Shown in pieces: positions 8,380 to 16,954 of a DNA stretch of 64,000 nt (position 1 is its first letter; each line of letters begins with the position of its first letter). The stretch comes from Azospira sp. I13 (GTDB lineage: Bacteria > Pseudomonadota > Gammaproteobacteria > Burkholderiales > Rhodocyclaceae). The position numbers were made by a program, and so were the translations under genes. A model generated the notes under the pieces. It made no database searches. It saw only the letters and a program-made list of their open reading frames with translations, and was not told the origin of the DNA. The stretch covers positions 172,180 to 236,179 of the forward strand of contig NZ_BFBP01000013.1 in the NCBI RefSeq assembly GCF_003112695.1, written 5' to 3'.

Positions 8380-9188
8380 AAATCACCTTTCTCGGCGGCG
8401 GCAACATGGCCAACGCCCTCATCGGCGGCCTGGTGGCCAAGGGCTTCGCCGCCGCCGACATCGCCGTGGTGGAACTCAACGCCGACAACCGCAGCAAGCT
8501 GGAGGCCGCCTACGGCGTGCGCACCTATGCCGGCCCGGATGCCGCGGCCTGGGCCTGCGACGTCATTGTCCTGGCGGTCAAGCCCCAGAGCATGAAGGAG
8601 GCGGTGGCGCCCCTTGCCGGCCAGTTGCAGCAGCAGCTGGTGGTGAGCATTGCCGCCGGCCTCAACCTCGCTTCCCTCTCCCGCTGGCTGGGCGGCCACC
8701 GCCGCCTGGTGCGCACCATGCCCAACACCCCGGCCCTGATCGGCGCCGGTGTCACCGGCCTGTATGCCCTGCCCGAAGTGGACGAAGCCGGCCGGGCCGC
8801 TGCCCAGCGCGTGCTGGAAGCCGTGGGCAGCGCCGTCTGGTTCGCCGACGAATCCCAGATGGATGCGGTGACCGCCGTTTCCGGCAGCGGCCCCGCCTAT
8901 GTCTTCCTCTTCATCGAGGCCTTGCAGCAGGCCGGCAAGGACCTGGGTTTCGACGATGAGCAGGCCCGCCGCCTGGCCATTGAAACCGTGCTTGGCGCCG
9001 CCCGGCTGGCGGCCCAGTCCCCCGATCCGGCCAGTGTGCTGCGGGAGCGGGTGACCTCCAAGGGCGGCACCACCGCCGCCGCCCTGGCCGTCATGGCCGA
9101 ACAGGGCGTCAAGGAAGGCATCGTCGCCGGCGTCAAGGCCGCCGAGGCCCGGGGCGTGGAACTCGGCCAGCAGCTCGGCGCCGACTGA
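8376..9188 (+). CDS. proC: Pyrroline-5-carboxylate reductase
   Basis: 270 residues. The N-terminal Rossmann motif is FLGGGNMANALIGG (residues 5-18), the substrate region contains TMPNTPALIGAG, and the C-terminal dimer domain has the diagnostic AVSGSGPAYVFLFIEA and VTSKGGTTAAAL. It performs the last step of proline synthesis, reducing P5C with NAD(P)H. Translationally coupled to yggS through the ATGA overlap and followed 15 bp later by yggT. Confidence 0.95.
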   Translation: MKITFLGGGNMANALIGGLVAKGFAAADIAVVELNADNRSKLEAAYGVRTYAGPDAAAWACDVIVLAVKPQSMKEAVAPLAGQLQQQLVVSIAAGLNLASLSRWLGGHRRLVRTMPNTPALIGAGVTGLYALPEVDEAGRAAAQRVLEAVGSAVWFADESQMDAVTAVSGSGPAYVFLFIEALQQAGKDLGFDDEQARRLAIETVLGAARLAAQSPDPASVLRERVTSKGGTTAAALAVMAEQGVKEGIVAGVKAAEARGVELGQQLGAD

Positions 9189-9203
9189 CGGCCAGGCCGG
9201 ACC

Positions 9204-9776
9204 ATGATCCTCGACATCTTCAATTTCCTGCTCGACGTGGTGGCCAGTTTCTTCGGCTACCTGCTGCTGCTGCGCTTCGCCCTGCAATGGCGGCGCATCT
9301 CCTTCCTCAATCCCCTGGGGCAGTTCGTCCTGCAGGCGACCAACTGGGCCGTCCTGCCCCTGCGCAAGGTGCTGCCTGCCGTGGGCGGCCTGGACATGGC
9401 CAGCCTGGTGCCGGCCTGGCTGATGCAGGTGCTGGTCAAGCTGGTGCTGCTCAGCCTCAAGGGCGGCGCTGCCCTGGGGGTAGGCGCCCTGCTGCCGGTC
9501 GCCCTGGTCATGGGCTTTTTCGAGCTTTTGCATATGGCCGTGATGGCCGTCATCGCCCTCTTGCTGGCCCAGGCCGTGCTCTCCTGGGTCAATCCCCACG
9601 CCCCCATGGCCGGCCCCATCCGGGCCCTGGTGGAGCCGCTGCTGCGGCCCTTGCGGCGCATCGTGCCGCCCATCGCCCATGTGGATCTTTCCCCGCTGGT
9701 GGCCATCGTTCTGGCTCAGGTGCTGATGATGCTCCTGACCTATGCCAAGGCCGCCCTCATGCCGTTGCTCTTCTGA
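9204..9776 (+). CDS. yggT: YggT family membrane protein
   Basis: 190 residues with two copies of the YGGT domain, each a pair of membrane helices; the second copy contains AVLSWVNPHAPMAGPIRALVEPLLRPLRRIVPP in segments. The family is linked by genetics to osmotic shock tolerance and by position to proC/yggS, but its biochemical role is unknown. The stop codon overlaps the next start as TGATG, so yggU is coupled to it. Confidence 0.88.
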   Translation: MILDIFNFLLDVVASFFGYLLLLRFALQWRRISFLNPLGQFVLQATNWAVLPLRKVLPAVGGLDMASLVPAWLMQVLVKLVLLSLKGGAALGVGALLPVALVMGFFELLHMAVMAVIALLLAQAVLSWVNPHAPMAGPIRALVEPLLRPLRRIVPPIAHVDLSPLVAIVLAQVLMMLLTYAKAALMPLLF

Positions 9777-10066
9777 TGTTTCACCAGCGCGGCGGTGATG
9801 GCCGCCTGCTGCTGACCCTGCACATCCAGCCCGGCGCCAAAAAGACGGAAGTCTGCGGCCTCCACGGCGATGCCCTGAAAATCCGCCTGGCAGCGCCGCC
9901 GGTGGATGGCAAGGCCAATGCCGCCCTGCTGGCCTTCGTCGCCGGCCTCCTTGAGGTCAGCAAGGCTGCGGTCAGCCTGAAGAGTGGCCAGACCTCCCGG
10001 CGCAAGGTGGTGGAAGTGCAGGACGCCCCGGCGGATGCCGTGCAGCGCCTGCTGCCGGATGCCTGA
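9776..10066 (+). CDS. yggU: DUF167/YggU family protein
   Basis: 96 residues with the DUF167 signatures LTLHIQPGAKKTEVCG and LKIRLAAPPVDGKANAALLAFVA, then SGQTSRRKVVEV. Small alpha/beta cytoplasmic protein of unknown function, conserved as the last gene of yggS-proC-yggT clusters. The ATG at 9776 shares its A with the yggT stop. The next 59 bases before the convergent rcoM hold a T8 run but no hairpin that I can see. Confidence 0.85.
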   Translation: MFHQRGGDGRLLLTLHIQPGAKKTEVCGLHGDALKIRLAAPPVDGKANAALLAFVAGLLEVSKAAVSLKSGQTSRRKVVEVQDAPADAVQRLLPDA

Positions 10067-10125
10067 GTACTACCGCCGGCCTCCTCCCCTTCCTCCCTTA
10101 TCCTCCTTCGTTTTTTTTCGCCATC

Positions 10126-10836
10126 CTAGCCGCCGAGCCGGGCGGCCACGGCCGGTGCCCGGCTGCGGCCAATGGGTAGGCGGGTGGCCGGGAAAGTGGC
10201 CATCACCACCCAGGGGCGGCCATCCTGGCGCTCCAGGCGCGCCGCGTGGGCTATGGCAATGAAGTGGCGGCGATGGATGCGGAGGAATTGCTGCGGCTCC
10301 AGGCGCCGCTCCAGTTGGGCCAGGCTGAGAGGGCAGAGAAAGGATTCACGGGCGGTGAATAGCCGGGCGTAATGTCCCTCGGCCTGTAGGTGCACCACTT
10401 CCGCCGGGTCCAGCAGGGCGGTGCCGCCTTGCAGCAGCACTGGCAGCTTGGCCAGGCGCCGCTCCGTTTCGACTGGCACCGGCGGCAGGGCATGCAGGCC
10501 CCGATAGTCGTAGAGCAGCAGGCAGAAGCCGGCCATGCCCGGGCCGCCGGCATCCTCCAGGCGGCTGATGCTGAGCAGCAGGGGCCGTTCCGGCGTGTTG
10601 ATGGTCATGGTGACGGGCACCGGCACGTCACCGCTGGCTGCTTCCTGGAGCAGCCAGGCGATCTTGCGCCGGCTCGGCTCCGGGTGCAGCTCCACCACGC
10701 TGCGCCCCTCTAGGGTCGGGTGGTCGCGTTGCAACAATCGGCGGGCAGCGGGATTGAGCTGGCGGATGCGCCCCTCCCGGTCCAGCATGACCACGCCGGG
10801 GTCCATTTTCTGCAGCAGGTATTCCGGGCTTTCCAT
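10126..10836 (-). CDS. rcoM: RcoM-like CO-sensing PAS-LytTR transcriptional regulator
   Basis: 236 residues: a PAS domain (about 8-115) and a C-terminal LytTR DNA-binding domain (about 130-230, with LDPAEVVHLQAEGHYARLF and FLRIHRRHFI). In Burkholderia xenovorans RcoM the PAS heme is held by His74 and Met104. Here the matching positions appear to be His51 (VVELHPEPSR) and Met77 (VPVTMTINTPER); both surroundings resemble RcoM strongly, from memory. A generic PAS-LytTR protein would not be expected to keep both. It is divergent from cowN, a CO-induced gene controlled by RcoM in Rhodospirillum rubrum, and three direct repeats lie just before its start. ATG at 10836. CO binding is inferred, not shown. 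Confidence 0.82.
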   Translation of the reverse strand: MESPEYLLQKMDPGVVMLDREGRIRQLNPAARRLLQRDHPTLEGRSVVELHPEPSRRKIAWLLQEAASGDVPVPVTMTINTPERPLLLSISRLEDAGGPGMAGFCLLLYDYRGLHALPPVPVETERRLAKLPVLLQGGTALLDPAEVVHLQAEGHYARLFTARESFLCPLSLAQLERRLEPQQFLRIHRRHFIAIAHAARLERQDGRPWVVMATFPATRLPIGRSRAPAVAARLGG

Positions 10837-10846
10837 GTCGGGTTTC

Positions 10847-10903
10847 TGTCGTTCGTGCAGGAATGGTGTCGTTCATGCAAGAAACCTGCCGTTGATGCAG
10901 CGG
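10847..10903 (+). promoter_or_regulatory. Three 17-bp direct repeats, 20-bp period (RcoM operator candidate)
   Basis: The repeats TGTCGTTCGTGCAGGAA (10847-10863), TGTCGTTCATGCAAGAA (10867-10883) and TGCCGTTGATGCAGCGG (10887-10903) recur every 20 bp, close to two helical turns. LytTR regulators bind phased direct repeats on one DNA face. The array ends just before the putative cowN -35 box and begins 11 bp upstream of the rcoM start codon, a fitting place for activating cowN and autoregulation. Confidence 0.75.
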
Positions 10904-10906
10904 CCC

Positions 10907-10936
10907 TTGTCCGCCGTTCACCGGCACCGCCAGAAT
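10907..10936 (+). promoter_or_regulatory. Putative cowN promoter
   Basis: TTGTCC (10907-10912) and CAGAAT (10931-10936) with an 18-bp spacer, directly downstream of the repeat array. The -10 box matches the sigma-70 consensus at four of six positions, so dependence on an activator is plausible. GGAGG at 10952-10956 then serves the cowN start. Confidence 0.45.
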
Positions 10937-10963
10937 GGGCCATCAATCATTGGAGGATGGGCC

Positions 10964-11266
10964 ATGTCCGAACAATCAGCCGCCACCGCGGACCGTTACG
11001 TTTCCTTCGAAGGCATCGACTGCTGGCACAACGCCTGTGCGGTGGTGGCCCGGGTGCTGCACCACTATGAGGGGCCGGAGCGCACCAACAAGTACTGGGA
11101 GTATTTTGTCGCCAAGATCCCGCCCGGCTACTACAGCGGCGAGCCGACGGAAGACCTGCTGTATCTGGTCTGCTCCAACACCTACTACATCGAGGAGCTG
11201 TTCGAGAAGTTTGACGATGGGGAGGGATTGGCCCTGTTGCAGAAGGCCGAACTGGAGTGTTGCTAG
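10964..11266 (+). CDS. cowN: CowN, nitrogenase-protecting protein under CO
   Basis: A 100-residue soluble protein with the CowN pattern DRYVSFEGIDCWHNACAVV, then a short helix-rich segment with ERTNKYWEYFVAKI and ending in LCSNTYYIEELFEKFDDGEGLALLQ. CowN lets nitrogenase keep working in the presence of carbon monoxide, a strong inhibitor of N2 reduction. ATG at 10964 is preceded by GGAGG (10952-10956, 7-nt spacing). The gene is alone, divergent from the rcoM-like regulator, with the repeat array in between. No nif gene is in the window, so nitrogen fixation must be encoded elsewhere. Confidence 0.88.
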   Translation: MSEQSAATADRYVSFEGIDCWHNACAVVARVLHHYEGPERTNKYWEYFVAKIPPGYYSGEPTEDLLYLVCSNTYYIEELFEKFDDGEGLALLQKAELECC

Positions 11267-11282
11267 ACAGCTGATGGGGAGG

Positions 11283-11316
11283 GCAGGCGGGACGGGCATC
11301 TGCCGCGCCCGCCTGC
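11283..11316. terminator. Hairpin between convergent cowN and pyrC'
   Basis: GCAGGCGGG (11283-11291) pairs perfectly with CCCGCCTGC (11308-11316) around a 16-nt loop. It lies between the stops of two convergent genes. There is no strong U-tract on either side, so the strength is uncertain. Confidence 0.5.
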
Positions 11317-11326
11317 TGTGTAAGGC

Positions 11327-12571
11327 CTAGAGTGGCCGGCCGCCGGCCACCACAGCCAGGACGCGGCCCTTCATGGTGCGCCCGGCCAGGGGGCTGTTGC
11401 GGCCCACGCTGCTGAAGGCTTCCGGGGTGATGGTCCAGCTGGCGGCGGGGTCGAAGACGCAGACATCGGCGACGGCACCCGGTGCCAGGTGACCCAGGTC
11501 ATCCCGGCCAATGATGGCGGCGGCGTTGCTGGTGACCCGGGCCAGGGCGGTATTGAGGGAGAGCCCTGCTTCTTCCGCCCAGGCCAATACCAGGGGCAGC
11601 AGCAAGGTCAGGCCCGGGTTGCCGGCATCGGCTTCGCCAAAGGGCAGCAGCTTGCCGTCTTCCGCCGTCGGCGTGTGGTCGGAGCAGACAGCGCCCACCG
11701 TGCCCTCGGCCAGGCCGAAGCGCAGGGCGGCACGGTCGCTGACGGCCCGCAGGGGCGGGTCGAAGCGGGCCAGGGCATTGAAGTAGCCGATATCCTCTTC
11801 CGACAGGTGCAGGTGGTGCACCGCCACGTCGCAGGTTACCCTGGCGCCCTTGGCCTGGGCATCCCGCACCATGGCGACACCCGCGGCAGAAGAGATTCGC
11901 ATCAGGTGCAGGCGCACGCCGGTAGCCTTGGCCAGCTCCACCAGGGTGGCGATGGCGACGGTTTCGGCCGCTACGGGAATGCCGGCCAGGCCCAGGCGGG
12001 CGGCCACTTCGCCGTCATGGGCGACGCCGTCCCGGGCCAGCTGGTAATCCTGGGGCCGCAGCCAGACGGTGAAATCATAGGTGGCGGCGTACTGCATGGC
12101 CCGGTAGAGGGATTGCAGGTCGGTGACCGGCCGGTCGGCCTGGGAGAAGGCGACGCAGCCTGCGCTGGCGAGGCCGGCCATGCTGGCGAGGCTTTGGCCT
12201 TCCAGGTTGCGGGTGAGGGCGCCCAGGGGCAGCACCCGGGCCAGGCCCAGGGCTTCGGCGCGCTGGATGAGGCGCTCCACCAGGCCCGGCTCGTCGAGTA
12301 CCGGCTTGGTGTCGGGGGGGCAGACCACCGTGGTGACGCCACCGGCGATGGCGGCAGCCAGTTCGCTTTCCAGGCTCGGCAGGCGCACAGACAGGTCGAT
12401 CAGGCCGGGGCAGACGACGGCACCGTCGGCCTCGATGGTCTTGTCGGCGGTAAAGCCCGCCGGGGCCTGGCCGACGGCGGCGATGCGCCCGTCGGCGATG
12501 AAGAGATCCAACTGGGCGTCGATGCCATTCTTGGGGTCGACGAGGCGGCCGTTCTTGATGCAGATGTTCAT
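11327..12571 (-). CDS. pyrC: Dihydroorotase-like protein, metal site degenerate (PyrC')
   Basis: 414 residues of the amidohydrolase/dihydroorotase family, starting MNICIKNGRLVDP. In active dihydroorotases strand 1 carries an HxH zinc pair; here the spot reads GLIDLSVRL, with Ser61 and Arg63 in place of the two His. SDHTP near residue 305 remains. In Pseudomonas such an inactive PyrC' forms the non-catalytic partner of aspartate carbamoyltransferase, and the gene order pyrB-pyrC' is the same here (5-bp gap). I infer a structural role, with the true dihydroorotase elsewhere. ATG 12571 fits; an open frame to 12952 runs over pyrB and is not used. Confidence 0.85.
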   Translation of the reverse strand: MNICIKNGRLVDPKNGIDAQLDLFIADGRIAAVGQAPAGFTADKTIEADGAVVCPGLIDLSVRLPSLESELAAAIAGGVTTVVCPPDTKPVLDEPGLVERLIQRAEALGLARVLPLGALTRNLEGQSLASMAGLASAGCVAFSQADRPVTDLQSLYRAMQYAATYDFTVWLRPQDYQLARDGVAHDGEVAARLGLAGIPVAAETVAIATLVELAKATGVRLHLMRISSAAGVAMVRDAQAKGARVTCDVAVHHLHLSEEDIGYFNALARFDPPLRAVSDRAALRFGLAEGTVGAVCSDHTPTAEDGKLLPFGEADAGNPGLTLLLPLVLAWAEEAGLSLNTALARVTSNAAAIIGRDDLGHLAPGAVADVCVFDPAASWTITPEAFSSVGRNSPLAGRTMKGRVLAVVAGGRPL

Positions 12572-12576
12572 GGTGT

Positions 12577-13560
12577 TCAGTTCCCCGCGAGGATGCCCAT
12601 CACCGCCATGCGCACGGCAATGCCGAAGGTGACCTGGTTGAGAATGACGGCCTGGGGGCCATCGGCCACGGAAGAGTCGATTTCCACGCCCCGGTTCATC
12701 GGGCCCGGGTGCATGACGATGGCGTCTGGCTTGGCCAGGGCCAGCTTTTCCGGCGTCAGGCCGTAGCGCTTGAAGTACTCGCCGACGGAAGGCAACAGGG
12801 CGCCGTTCATGCGCTCGTTCTGCAGGCGCAGCATGATCACCACGTCGCAATCCTTGAGGCCTTCGTTCATGTCGTGGAAGACCTTCACCCCCAGGTTTTC
12901 CAGGTAGCCGGGCAGCAGGGTCTTCGGCGCAATGGCGCGAATTTCGCCGCAACCCAGGGTCTTCAGGGCGTGCAGATCGGAGCGGGCCACTCGGGAATGG
13001 AGGATGTCGCCGACGATGGCCACGGTCAGCTGGGAGAAATCCTTCTTGTAGTGACGGATGGTGTACATGTCCAACAGCCCCTGGGTGGGGTGGGCATGGC
13101 GGCCGTCACCGGCGTTTACCACCCGGATGTCGTCCCGGCCGATGCGCTGCAGATGCTCGGCGATGAGGAAGGGAGCGCCGGAGGTGGCATGGCGCACCAC
13201 GAACATGTCAGCGTGCATGGCGCAGAGGTTGTCGATGGTGTCCAGCAGGGTTTCGCCCTTGGCGGTGGAGGAGCGGGAGACGTCCAGGTTGATGACGTCT
13301 GCCGACAACCGCTTGGCGGCGATCTCGAAGGTGGTGCGGGTACGGGTGGAGTTCTCGAAGAAGAGGTTGAAGACGCTCTTGCCGCGCAGCAGGGGCACCT
13401 TCTTCACATCCCGGTCGGAAACCTCGAGAAAGCTCTGGGCCGTGTCCAGGATGTGGGTGATCACCTCCAGGGGAAGCCCTTCGGTGGACAGCAGGTGCTG
13501 CAGCTTGCCGTTGGCGCCGAGCTGCGGGTTCATGTGGGCATTCACGGAAAGCTCAGCCAC
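12577..13560 (-). CDS. pyrB: Aspartate carbamoyltransferase catalytic chain
   Basis: 327 residues. Carbamoyl-phosphate binding motif [15 protein letters not shown], the carbamoyl-phosphate contact HATSGAPF, and the aspartate-domain [16 protein letters not shown] are all intact. It catalyses the first committed step of pyrimidine synthesis. The start is taken as GTG 13560, because GGGGAG lies 8 nt before it; ATG 13533 ([10 protein letters not shown]) is possible. It overlaps the pyrR stop by 8 bp and sits 5 bp before pyrC', supporting a coupled PyrB-PyrC' complex. Confidence 0.94.
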   Translation of the reverse strand: MAELSVNAHMNPQLGANGKLQHLLSTEGLPLEVITHILDTAQSFLEVSDRDVKKVPLLRGKSVFNLFFENSTRTRTTFEIAAKRLSADVINLDVSRSSTAKGETLLDTIDNLCAMHADMFVVRHATSGAPFLIAEHLQRIGRDDIRVVNAGDGRHAHPTQGLLDMYTIRHYKKDFSQLTVAIVGDILHSRVARSDLHALKTLGCGEIRAIAPKTLLPGYLENLGVKVFHDMNEGLKDCDVVIMLRLQNERMNGALLPSVGEYFKRYGLTPEKLALAKPDAIVMHPGPMNRGVEIDSSVADGPQAVILNQVTFGIAVRMAVMGILAGN

Positions 13561-14074
13561 GGTCGTTTCTCCCCATTTTCCAGAACAGGCGGCCGGACTC
13601 CTCCCGGCCCAGGATCAATTCTTCACCTTCGCCCAGGTCCACTTCCCAGACGCAGTAGCCGGGCTCGATGGGCAGCTCCCGCTCGCCGCGGTCGGCCAGC
13701 ACCGCCAGCTCGACCCGGGCCGGGCGGCCATAGTCGAACAGCTCGTTGATGGCGGCCCGGGTGGTGCGGCCGGTGTACAGCACGTCATCCACCAGGATCA
13801 GGGGCCGGCCTTCCACTTCAAAGGGAATGTTGGAGGGGCGCACCTGGGGATGCAGCCCCTTCTCAGCGAAGTCGTCGCGGTAGAAGGAAACGTCGATCTG
13901 GCCGACAGCCTCGCTGATGCCGAGGATGTCCTTGAGTCGTTCGGCCACCCAGGCGCCGCCCGAGTAGATGCCCACCAGGGCGGTATCGGGCGTCAGATGG
14001 GGGCGCAGTTGCTCGGCCAGGGTGGCCAGCTGCTGCTCGGCGTCGGGCAGCGTATCGAATGTCAAATCAGGCAT
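13553..14074 (-). CDS. pyrR: PyrR family uracil phosphoribosyltransferase / regulator
   Basis: 173 residues of the type I phosphoribosyltransferase family with the PRPP loop [17 protein letters not shown] and the flexible-loop region [11 protein letters not shown]. In Bacillus PyrR is an RNA-binding attenuator; in Proteobacteria its regulatory role is less certain, but it is commonly placed before pyrB-pyrC' as here. I see no PyrR-type antiterminator hairpin ahead of the operon. Overlaps ruvX by 8 bp and pyrB by 8 bp. Confidence 0.92.
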   Translation of the reverse strand: MPDLTFDTLPDAEQQLATLAEQLRPHLTPDTALVGIYSGGAWVAERLKDILGISEAVGQIDVSFYRDDFAEKGLHPQVRPSNIPFEVEGRPLILVDDVLYTGRTTRAAINELFDYGRPARVELAVLADRGERELPIEPGYCVWEVDLGEGEELILGREESGRLFWKMGRNDRG

Positions 14075-14555
14075 GGGTAGAAGATTCCGGGCGAGGCTCG
14101 GGAGGGGTGTCGAAATAGGATTGCAGGATCAGCTGGGCCGCCACGGCATCCAGGTGGGCTTTGGCGGATTTGGCATTGTGGCCGGTTTCCCGCAGGCGCT
14201 CCTGCGCATCCAGGGAGGTCAGGCGTTCATCGGCGAAGGCCACCGGCAGGCCGAAACGGCCCTTCAGCTGGTTGGCGAAGCGGGTGCAGCGGGCGGTCAT
14301 GCCGTGGGGGTTGCCGTCCAGGCTCAGGGGCAAGCCCACCAGCAGCAGGGCCGGTTGCCACTCGGCAATCAGGGCGGCGATGGCGGCGAAGCGCTCAGCG
14401 TTGGCCTGGGCGTGGATCACCGTCAGGGGGTGGGATTGGCGGAGCAGGGCTTCGCCGACGGCAACGCCGATGCGCTTTTCGCCGAAATCGAAGGCCAGGA
14501 CCGTGCCGATCGGAGCGGAAGGAGTGCCGACGGCCGCCTCAGGCATGCCCGGCAT
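14067..14555 (-). CDS. ruvX: RuvX/YqgF, Holliday junction resolvase-like nuclease
   Basis: 162 residues with an RNase H-like fold. Motif [18 protein letters not shown] carries the first catalytic Asp; [13 protein letters not shown] and [12 protein letters not shown] carry later conserved acidic positions. The family acts on 16S rRNA 5' end maturation and/or Holliday junctions. Start at 14555 overlaps yqgE by 17 bp; a second Met three codons in (14546) is possible. The pairing yqgE-ruvX is the standard proteobacterial order. Confidence 0.92.
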   Translation of the reverse strand: MPGMPEAAVGTPSAPIGTVLAFDFGEKRIGVAVGEALLRQSHPLTVIHAQANAERFAAIAALIAEWQPALLLVGLPLSLDGNPHGMTARCTRFANQLKGRFGLPVAFADERLTSLDAQERLRETGHNAKSAKAHLDAVAAQLILQSYFDTPPEPRPESSTHA

Positions 14556-15099
14556 CCTCGGCCAGGTGGGCGAAGTCGATGCCCAGGGCGAGCATGGCGG
14601 CAGCCAGGCGCTCTTCCGGCGGCAGGGAGAAAACGATGCTGGGGTCGGCCCGCACCGTCAGCCAGCCGTTCTGGGCCAGCTCGTTTTCCAGCTGGCCGGC
14701 GCCCCAGCCGGCGTAGCCCAGGGTCACCAGCACATCGTGGGGTTCGCCGCTGTGACCCATGGCTTCGAGAATATCCCGGGAGCTGGTCAGGCCGACATCG
14801 GCGTTCACCGGCAGGCTGGACTGCCACTGGCCTACCGGCCGATGCAGGACAAAGCCCCGGTCGGTCTGCACCGGGCCGCCGAAGTAAACCGGCAGGTCGC
14901 CCAGGGTCGGCGTTTGCAGGGGGATGTCCACCTTCTCGAAGAGTTCCGCCAGGGGCATGTCCAGGGGCTTGTTGACGACGATGCCCAAGGCGCCCTGTTC
15001 ATTGTGTTCGCAGACGTAGACCAGGGCCTTGGAGAAGTACGGGTCGTCCATCGCCGGCATGGCGATGAGGAAGTGGTCGGTGAGATTGACGCTGTCCAT
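14539..15099 (-). CDS. yqgE: YqgE/AlgH family protein
   Basis: 186 residues of UPF0301: begins [18 protein letters not shown] and contains [34 protein letters not shown] and [16 protein letters not shown], all family hallmarks. The molecular function is unresolved; the name AlgH comes from an alginate-regulation phenotype in Pseudomonas. First gene of the yqgE-ruvX-pyrR-pyrB-pyrC' run, whose genes all overlap or nearly touch. Confidence 0.92.
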   Translation of the reverse strand: MDSVNLTDHFLIAMPAMDDPYFSKALVYVCEHNEQGALGIVVNKPLDMPLAELFEKVDIPLQTPTLGDLPVYFGGPVQTDRGFVLHRPVGQWQSSLPVNADVGLTSSRDILEAMGHSGEPHDVLVTLGYAGWGAGQLENELAQNGWLTVRADPSIVFSLPPEERLAAAMLALGIDFAHLAEDAGHA

Positions 15100-15144
15100 G
15101 GCGCGATTTTACCCCGGAACCGGCCGGGCCATGGGCGCCGGGCG

Positions 15145-16785
15145 TCAGCTTTTGCCCCGGGCCAGGGGCTCGGCCTCCAGGACGCCTTCGCCGATACGGA
15201 TGAGCAGGCCGTAACCCAGGTCACCCCGGGTGGCGTAATGCAGGTTGCCGCAGCGTACCTCCAGGCCTTCGAAGACTGCCTGCTCGGCCACCACCTTGGC
15301 GCTTTCGGCCAGGCGTAGTTGTTCCCGCAGCAGGGTGCCTTCTTCCTCCAGGCGCAGCAGGGTGCGGCGCAGGGATTCACTGGTGATGCGGCCTCGCTTG
15401 AGGGTTTCCGGCGGTACCCGGTCCGGCAGGCGTACGGCCAGGTCGAGCAGCTTGGCCACCTGGGCCATCTGCTCCTCGATCTGCTGCCGGTGCTGTTCGT
15501 GGCGGTGCTGCTGGGCCCGTAGCTTGGGATTGAGGCCCACTTCGATGTGGGTGGCGATGTGGGCGGCGGACCCGATGACCTTGGCTTTCACCAGCAGGGT
15601 GGCCTGGCATTTGCCGCCGATGATGTGGCCCCGCTGCTTGTGGCCGACGACGATCTGGTTGATGGCGGTGAGGGTGCTCTGCATGGCCACGTCGTCGATG
15701 AAGATGCTGTCGCCAGCCTCCACCGTGGCCTGTTGCACGTAGGTGGCGGTGAAGCTGCCGCCGCACTGGATGTAGGAGGGGATTTCGTTGCCGTGGGCGT
15801 CCTTGCGCCCCCGGGCGCCGATGGCGCCGCCCTTGATGACGATGTTGCCGCCGGCGATGAGTACCGCCGCCTCCACCGTGCCGCCGATCTCGATGTCGCC
15901 GCTGGCCTTGATGGTCATGCCGGCCTGCACGTCCCCCTTCACCGTCACGGCACCGTCGAAGGCGATGTTGCCGGTGTTGATGGTCACTTCCTCCACCGCG
16001 TAGGTGGGTTCGACGATGATGCCGTCCCGGGTGCGCACCGGCTGGCCGGTGATGGCTGCCGCCAGGGTGTTGGGGTCATCGGGTGCTGGCGCAACGCCAG
16101 TGAGGTTGGGGGAGAACATGGCCTCCTTGCCGGCGATGGCGGGAATGACTGCGCCGTTGACCGTTTCCCCCGCTGTGCCCGGGGTGGCGGGGATGCGCCG
16201 CATCACCGCTTCACCCGCCTGGACGGTGAGAATTTCGCCCAGGTTGCGGTAGTCCATCAGCCCCTTTTCGTTGAGCTGGGGCACCCGGTTGCTGCTTTCC
16301 GGCACCAGGGTCTCGATGCGGCCGTCTTCGCCGTGCACCGGCAAGGCGCCTTCCGCCACGAGCAGGTTGCTGGCCTGGCCGAGGGCGACGGCTCCAGCGA
16401 TGGCATTGTCGCGAATACCCGCCACCACGCCCTGTTGGGCGAGGGCGCGGCGAATGGCAGCATCGTCAATGGGTTTGCCGCCCTGGGGCGGCGCAACGGT
16501 GAGGAAGGCGGCCATCTTGTCTGGTGCCACGGAGACTTCCGCCACCGCGTCCACCGCTTCGGCCACCGCCAGGGCAGCCACCGGCCGGGCGGCCTTGAGA
16601 TTGTCGGCCAGCACGCCGAGGGCAGCGGCATTGCGGCGCAGTTCACCGTAGCCCAGTTCCGCCAGATGGGTTTCCAGCCAGTCCACATCCACCGTGGGCG
16701 GCACCGCGCCGCTTTCCGGTGCGTAGCTTGCCACCAGGGAACGACTGTCCTGGTCGAAGGTGAAGCTGAGTCCTTGTACGTCCAC
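15145..16785 (-). CDS. FapA/DUF342 family polymer-like protein
   Basis: 546 residues. The N-terminal part has KH-like features, the middle (about 200-400) is a right-handed beta-helix of the FapA/DUF342 type with repeated GDV, GDIEIGGTV, IKGGAIGARG turns, and the C-terminus (about 440-510) is a charged coiled coil. FapA-type proteins affect flagellar/polar polymerisation and cell-surface signalling, but the exact role is not settled. GTG 16785 is chosen because GGGAGG lies 9 nt upstream; an open frame continues to 16953 without a ribosome site. It is monocistronic and divergent from phrB. No flagellar gene is close. Confidence 0.78.
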   Translation of the reverse strand: MDVQGLSFTFDQDSRSLVASYAPESGAVPPTVDVDWLETHLAELGYGELRRNAAALGVLADNLKAARPVAALAVAEAVDAVAEVSVAPDKMAAFLTVAPPQGGKPIDDAAIRRALAQQGVVAGIRDNAIAGAVALGQASNLLVAEGALPVHGEDGRIETLVPESSNRVPQLNEKGLMDYRNLGEILTVQAGEAVMRRIPATPGTAGETVNGAVIPAIAGKEAMFSPNLTGVAPAPDDPNTLAAAITGQPVRTRDGIIVEPTYAVEEVTINTGNIAFDGAVTVKGDVQAGMTIKASGDIEIGGTVEAAVLIAGGNIVIKGGAIGARGRKDAHGNEIPSYIQCGGSFTATYVQQATVEAGDSIFIDDVAMQSTLTAINQIVVGHKQRGHIIGGKCQATLLVKAKVIGSAAHIATHIEVGLNPKLRAQQHRHEQHRQQIEEQMAQVAKLLDLAVRLPDRVPPETLKRGRITSESLRRTLLRLEEEGTLLREQLRLAESAKVVAEQAVFEGLEVRCGNLHYATRGDLGYGLLIRIGEGVLEAEPLARGKS

Positions 16786-16954
16786 TATCCCGAACCTCCC
16801 TTTGGGCGGGAGTGTCTGCCGCACTCCTCGCCGTCGACCGGAGCCGTTAATATCGCGGTGGTCTGATGCCACATTTCCATGACTGCTCCGGCCGGCGACC
16901 GATCGGGGTCTTGGCCCCATACCTGGTCGCACCTGAAAAAAAGCACCGCCCATT

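Noticed and set aside
13561-14066. PyrR-type RNA attenuator inside the pyr operon
   Set aside because: The genes overlap or are separated by 5 bases, leaving no leader for an antiterminator/terminator pair.
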